This document shows, one piece after another, positions 5,851 through 9,264 of a stretch of 9,264 nt of DNA. A program made the position numbers and the translations under genes. Positions within the stretch are counted from its first letter, which is position 1, and each line of letters starts with the position of its first letter. The notes under the pieces were generated by a model. It had not been told where the DNA came from. It was given only the letters and a program-made list of their open reading frames with translations, and searched no databases. The DNA is from Chloroflexota bacterium (GTDB taxonomy: Bacteria > Chloroflexota > Anaerolineae > Anaerolineales > UBA11579), in the NCBI GenBank assembly GCA_003250455.1, contig QKGK01000416.1, positions 1 to 9,264 of the forward strand, written 5' to 3'.

Positions 5851-7137
5851 ATGGTCAAGAAATTTGCAGGGGTTTGTTTTGCTGTATTTGCGCTTGTCCT
5901 GATGGGTACAGGATGCAGCAATCTGCCCAGCATGCAGCCTACCGCGACGCTTTCACCAACACAGGTAGTTGCCACGCCTACGCCACAGCCCACCCAGGCG
6001 ACTGAGGAGATTTCCAATGTGATCACCCTCAGTATTTGGTTACCTCCAAAATTTGCCCCCTCACAAGACTCTCCCGCTGGCGTATTGCTGCAAAACCGGT
6101 TGAACGAGTTCAACACCCTGTACCCTAACCTGAATGTCACCTACCGTATTAAAGCGGAGACCGGGTCAGCCAGTCTGCTCGAGTCCCTCAGACTGGCGCA
6201 CGAAGCAGCCCCATTGGTGCTGCCAGATCTGATATTGATCGCTGATGAGAATTTGTCGTCAACAGCCGAAGACCAGCTGATCTACCCCTACCCGGCCCCG
6301 CTGACTGCTGAAGATGACCCGGATTGGTTTTCGATTGGATATGCCTTGAGCACTTTCGAACAGCAAACCTACTTCCTGCCCTTTGCCGCCGACGCCATGA
6401 TCGTTACCTACAACCAATTGGACATGGAAGCATTTCCTGCAAGCTGGGGAGATCTGCTCCTCTCAACCCAGACGATTGCCTTTCCTCCCGCCGACCCGAA
6501 CGCCTTTTTCACGATTGCCCTTTACATGGCGGAAGGCGGCAGTTTTACCAATGAGGATGATCAACTGTTGTTGGATGAGGCCCCATTGGCAAAGATTTTT
6601 AATTTTTACGCTGACCTGCACACCGCCGAACTACTGCCGGCAAACCCGGTGCAGATTGATTCCGATCAACTCGCCTGGGAGTTGCTCACTTCTGATCAAA
6701 CCAATTTGGCCGTAAGCTGGTCCAGCCAGTATTTCCAATCCACAAACCCTGTTTTTCTGGCTGCCCCTCTTCCCACCTCGGACGGGATCCCCTTTACGCT
6801 GATCGAAAGCTGGGGTTGGGCAATTACCGCATCAGATCCCAACGAACAGGCTGCGGCAGCTGAATTGGCCCGCTTCTTGTCGGCTCCGGAATTTACCGGG
6901 CCATGGACAGAAGCCGCACACCTGATTCCCCTCCGCCCATCTGCATTAAATCAATGGAGCAGAACGGCAGACCAGAACCTGGCAAACCAGATCATGCCAG
7001 CAGCGCACGCAGCCCCTGCCGCCAGCATCCTTTCTGATGTCGGGAACCCCCTGATGGACGCGGTGTTGGATGTGCTGACGGATGTACAGACACCGGAAGC
7101 CGCTGCTATATCCGCAGTAGAGGCGGTGGGCAATTAA
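5851..7137 (+). CDS. Extracellular solute-binding lipoprotein (ABC-transporter family 1 type)
   Basis: A 428-aa exported lipoprotein resembling the substrate receptors of ABC importers. Residues 1-21 are a lipoprotein signal peptide (KK, a hydrophobic core, then LMGTG) with Cys22 as the expected lipid anchor; Gly rather than Leu at -3 is less usual. A Thr/Pro linker follows (about 27-52). The binding fold runs from residue 57 (VITLSIWLPP) and includes the solute-binding landmarks FLPFAADAMIVTYN (175-188) and ESWGWAITASDPNEQAAAAE (319-338) followed by LARFLSAP. The ATG lies 2 bases after the stop of the third M42 gene and has only a weak upstream AGG, so translation is probably coupled. No permease or ATPase gene lies in the window, so either the importer is encoded elsewhere or this protein acts as an orphan receptor. 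The ligand is unknown; the family mostly binds sugars, while the M42 context would hint at peptides or amino acids. Confidence 0.82.
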   Translation: MVKKFAGVCFAVFALVLMGTGCSNLPSMQPTATLSPTQVVATPTPQPTQATEEISNVITLSIWLPPKFAPSQDSPAGVLLQNRLNEFNTLYPNLNVTYRIKAETGSASLLESLRLAHEAAPLVLPDLILIADENLSSTAEDQLIYPYPAPLTAEDDPDWFSIGYALSTFEQQTYFLPFAADAMIVTYNQLDMEAFPASWGDLLLSTQTIAFPPADPNAFFTIALYMAEGGSFTNEDDQLLLDEAPLAKIFNFYADLHTAELLPANPVQIDSDQLAWELLTSDQTNLAVSWSSQYFQSTNPVFLAAPLPTSDGIPFTLIESWGWAITASDPNEQAAAAELARFLSAPEFTGPWTEAAHLIPLRPSALNQWSRTADQNLANQIMPAAHAAPAASILSDVGNPLMDAVLDVLTDVQTPEAAAISAVEAVGN

Positions 7138-7145
7138 TCCTTCGG

Positions 7146-7180
7146 TAACCGGTTGCTGAACGCGGTAAGATTTTTCTTTC
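7146..7180 (+). terminator. Weak candidate terminator after the solute-binding protein gene
   Basis: TAACCG (7146-7151) can pair with CGGTA (7163-7167), with one bulged A, and is followed by a T-rich stretch (ATTTTTCTTTC, 7170-7180). It lies 9 bases past the stop codon and before the promoter at 7235, a sensible place for a terminator. The stem is short and imperfect, so support is weak. The rest of 7138-7277 holds the next promoter and no gene. Confidence 0.3.
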
Positions 7181-7234
7181 CCCCATTCTCTTAATGGTGA
7201 TAATGGAACACGAAACATCTGTTCTATTCTGAAC

Positions 7235-7263
7235 TTGACGATCATAAACCTAAATGATATGAT
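7235..7263 (+). promoter_or_regulatory. Sigma70-type promoter of the LysM/M23 gene
   Basis: TTGACG (7235-7240), a 17-base spacer and TATGAT (7258-7263): five of six bases match consensus in each box. Transcription would start near 7270, leaving a leader of about 8 nt to the first ATG or about 17 nt to the second. It makes the LysM/M23 gene independent of the M42 run. Confidence 0.75.
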
Positions 7264-7277
7264 GCAAGCTTGGAGAT

Positions 7278-8537
7278 ATGACAAATATGACAGAAAATAA
7301 TCAAGATCCCTTGAAAGAAACACCCAAAGCGGATTTACCTGAATCGGACGAGTCCCCCTCTACTCCCTCTGAAACGAATAGTGATAACGGGCGCTTCGCT
7401 GCCTTCTGGGAGCGGGTGCGCAATTTGGGAATGTCGGGAACCGTTACCCGGTTTGGCACCAGTGTGATCACCATCGCTGTGGTGGTGGTTGCTGCGGTAG
7501 CACTGGGGCGTATATACCTCAACAACACCAACCAACCCCCTGAGACCGCCACCCTGCCAACCGAGAATACTCCCAGTGAAGCGGGCACATCCACCGATGT
7601 GGACGAGATTGTTTTGCCCGCTTTCATCATGCCGGATACCGCCTTTTTCTATGGCAGCAATGGCATTTCCCGCGAGGCAATCCCCGATACTGAGGTCCCC
7701 GCCCGCTCCCGCAGTGATGTGACCTACTATGAGGTCCTCCAGGGAGAGAGTGTTTTTACCATCGCGGATAAATTTGGTCTTGAACCCGAAACCATCCTGT
7801 GGGGCAACTACGAAACCCTTCAGGATAATCCCCGCTTTCTGGCGGTTGGGCAGGTACTCACCATTCTCCCCACCAATGGGATATATTACAAATACAGCAC
7901 AGGTGAAAGCCTTTCCAGCATTGCCAAAAATTTTGGCGTGACCGTAGAAGACATCATCGAATACCCTGGAAATAATCTCGATCCATATGAGACCAACCCC
8001 GAAGATCCGGCAATAGCAGATGGCACCTGGCTAATCGTCCCTGGCGGCACCCGCGAGCTCCAGGATTGGGGACCACCTGCAATCAGCCGCTCCAATCCCG
8101 CCGTTGCAAAATATTACGGCGCTGGTTATTGTGGTGAGATCTACTCCGGCCCAGTAGGCGATGGCTACTTTATCTGGCCTGCCGTATCCACGCTCATTTC
8201 CGGTTATCACTACTCTCCTGGCATCCACGAGGCCATTGACATTGGCGGTGTAGAAGGCAGCCCGATCTATGCTTCTGACAGTGGTGTGGTGGTCTACTCC
8301 GGTTGGAGTGACTATGGCTACGGCAATCTGGTGGTGGTCGACCACGGCAACGGCTGGCAGACAGCGTATGCCCATATGCTTTACACCGGCGTGGTTTGTG
8401 GTCAGGGCGTCTATCGCGGTGACACCATTGGTGCCTTGGGCAACACCGGTAACTCAACCGGCCCGCACCTCCACTTTGAAATGAACAGTAGTATATACGG
8501 TAAGGTGAACCCGTTGGATTACGTATCCGGTGGGTAA
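7278..8537 (+). CDS. Membrane-anchored LysM-LysM-M23 cell-wall endopeptidase
   Basis: A 419-aa protein that probably binds and cleaves peptidoglycan cross-links outside the membrane. Order: an acidic cytoplasmic N-terminus (1-55), a membrane helix (about 59-79, TSVITIAVVVVAAVALG), a Thr/Glu-rich linker (82-145), LysM 1 (about 149-197, YYEVLQGESVFTIADKFG), LysM 2 (about 203-255, YYKYSTGESLSSIAKNFG) and a C-terminal M23/LytM domain (about 295-416). M23 residues present: H317 and D321 (IHEAIDIGG), H366 (AYAHM), and H397 and H399 (GPHLHFE), so the enzyme should be active. Cys285 and Cys374 could form a disulfide. Start: GGAG at 7272-7275 is only 2 bases before the ATG at 7278 but 11 before the in-frame ATG at 7287 (residue 4), so the latter may be used. 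It has its own promoter and ends at a strong terminator. A role in wall remodelling or division is inferred. Confidence 0.93.
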   Translation: MTNMTENNQDPLKETPKADLPESDESPSTPSETNSDNGRFAAFWERVRNLGMSGTVTRFGTSVITIAVVVVAAVALGRIYLNNTNQPPETATLPTENTPSEAGTSTDVDEIVLPAFIMPDTAFFYGSNGISREAIPDTEVPARSRSDVTYYEVLQGESVFTIADKFGLEPETILWGNYETLQDNPRFLAVGQVLTILPTNGIYYKYSTGESLSSIAKNFGVTVEDIIEYPGNNLDPYETNPEDPAIADGTWLIVPGGTRELQDWGPPAISRSNPAVAKYYGAGYCGEIYSGPVGDGYFIWPAVSTLISGYHYSPGIHEAIDIGGVEGSPIYASDSGVVVYSGWSDYGYGNLVVVDHGNGWQTAYAHMLYTGVVCGQGVYRGDTIGALGNTGNSTGPHLHFEMNSSIYGKVNPLDYVSGG

Positions 8538-8560
8538 CCGTCACACTCTTTACTAATGAC

Positions 8561-8591
8561 AAAAGACCGGCGAATTCGCCGGTCTTTTTTT
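8561..8591. terminator. Bidirectional rho-independent terminator
   Basis: A perfect 12-bp stem (8561-8572 pairing with 8577-8588, core GACCGGCG/CGCCGGTC) with an AATT loop. Seven T residues follow on the plus strand (8585-8591) and TTTT on the minus strand. It lies between the convergent LysM/M23 gene (stop 8537) and the Nudix gene (stop 8609) and can serve both. Confidence 0.92.
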
Positions 8592-8608
8592 GCGTTTTAT
8601 TCAGGATA

Positions 8609-9058
8609 TTACCAGGACTGCAAGACACTCACGTCCACATTGAGCATATCGGGGAAATATGTTTTCACGGCAAGCAGGATCTTCTCCCGCATGCGTGGGT
8701 ACCACATATCCTGGGTTTGGTCGAACCATCGCGCATCCAAATACTCTTTGGATGTGCCTACCTGGACATCGTCCACAAGGAAGATATACCAGATATTCAA
8801 TGCCTGGCGTTCTGCGTAATAATCGACAGAGATTCGGCTGCGCCAATTTGGTTCATAGCCAATCAAGCGGAACTTTTCTTCCTCCAGCTCGCGCAGCAGC
8901 GCCGCATCAGGAGCTTCTCCCATTTCCAGCTTTCCGCCGGGAGTTGCATAACAGCCATCCTTGCGGTGTAACACGCCAAACAGCGAACCATCTTCCCTGC
9001 GAATGATAATGGCCCGAGCAGTGACAACTTTAAAGGGCATCTGATACTCAAAAGACAT
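8609..9058 (-). CDS. Nudix hydrolase
   Basis: A 149-aa cytoplasmic hydrolase that cleaves a nucleoside diphosphate linked to another group, with Mg2+ bound at the Nudix box. The Nudix box is seen at residues 42-64: G42, E48, then R56-E57-L58 and E60-E61, matching GX5EX7REUXEE. The usual Gly near the end of the box is Phe63. Before it comes the standard strand-turn (VTARAIIIRREDG, then YATPGGKLEMGE), with PGG at 40-42. Residues 88-112 (LNIWYIFLVDDV ... ARWF) are the usual later strands, with WF near the end of the domain. The substrate is not predictable; housecleaning of modified nucleotides or nucleotide sugars is typical. Start: the ATG at 9056-9058 has no Shine-Dalgarno sequence but has TATAAT exactly 6 bases upstream, implying a leaderless mRNA. 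It converges on the LysM/M23 gene. Confidence 0.92.
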   Translation of the reverse strand: MSFEYQMPFKVVTARAIIIRREDGSLFGVLHRKDGCYATPGGKLEMGEAPDAALLRELEEEKFRLIGYEPNWRSRISVDYYAERQALNIWYIFLVDDVQVGTSKEYLDARWFDQTQDMWYPRMREKILLAVKTYFPDMLNVDVSVLQSW

Positions 9059-9064
9059 AGCATC

Positions 9065-9070
9065 ATTATA
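9065..9070 (-). promoter_or_regulatory. -10 box of the Nudix gene, leaderless start
   Basis: TATAAT on the minus strand, then GATGCT, then ATG: the same six-base spacing as for the deacetylase gene. The -35 position shows at best TTAGTA with an 18-base spacer, a weak match. Confidence 0.6.
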
Positions 9071-9144
9071 TATCAGGGAGAAAAATCTTACTAAACAATT
9101 AGGAAAAATATCCTAAGTTTAGACGGGAAATCCGTACAAATTGC

Positions 9145-9173
9145 TTGTCATGCACTTGTGAGGATGCTATAAT
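9145..9173 (+). promoter_or_regulatory. Promoter of the tRNA-Val gene
   Basis: TTGTCA (9145-9150), a 17-base spacer and a perfect TATAAT (9168-9173). Transcription would start near 9180, about 5 bases before the mature tRNA 5' end. It is the best promoter match in the window, fitting a stable-RNA gene. Confidence 0.85.
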
Positions 9174-9184
9174 ACAGCCTCATC

Positions 9185-9261
<77 letters not shown>

Positions 9262-9264
9262 AAA

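Overview
The window looks like chromosomal DNA of an Anaerolineae-type Chloroflexota bacterium. This is inferred from style: long Thr/Pro-rich 'TPT' stalks (residues 43-147 of the protein at 2180-2623, and just after the lipid-anchor Cys of the protein at 5851-7137), several tandem M42 aminopeptidases, and a LysM/M23 protein with an N-terminal membrane anchor. No marker in the window fixes the species. All genes look intact except lysS, which is cut by the left edge. I see no mobile element, CRISPR array or prophage.

Left part (1-2131, minus strand). From right to left come a PIG-L/LmbE-type deacetylase, the transcription elongation factor GreA, and the start of class II lysyl-tRNA synthetase. 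greA has a good sigma70-type promoter about 150 bp upstream and a clear hairpin-plus-U terminator that separates it from lysS. The 229 bp between the deacetylase and greA hold the greA promoter and leader and no gene.

Centre (2180-7137, plus strand). A compact five-gene run: a one-pass membrane protein made almost only of a Thr/Pro stalk, three tandem M42 (TET/glutamyl aminopeptidase-like) metallopeptidases, and a solute-binding lipoprotein. The first two M42 genes overlap by one base, the third follows after 19 bases, and the lipoprotein starts 2 bases after the third. All three M42 enzymes keep the full set of metal ligands and the catalytic Glu. The likely theme is peptide breakdown by three paralogous aminopeptidases, possibly as a mixed oligomer, linked to a surface solute receptor. 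The run is divergent from the deacetylase, and the two TATAAT boxes in the 48-bp gap are placed so that each lies over the other's -35 position.

Right part (7235-9261). A separately promoted LysM-LysM-M23 cell-wall peptidase, a perfect bidirectional terminator, a convergent Nudix hydrolase on the minus strand, and a tRNA-Val(CAC) with its own consensus-like promoter. The deacetylase and the Nudix genes both have TATAAT exactly six bases before the ATG and no Shine-Dalgarno sequence, which suggests leaderless mRNAs.
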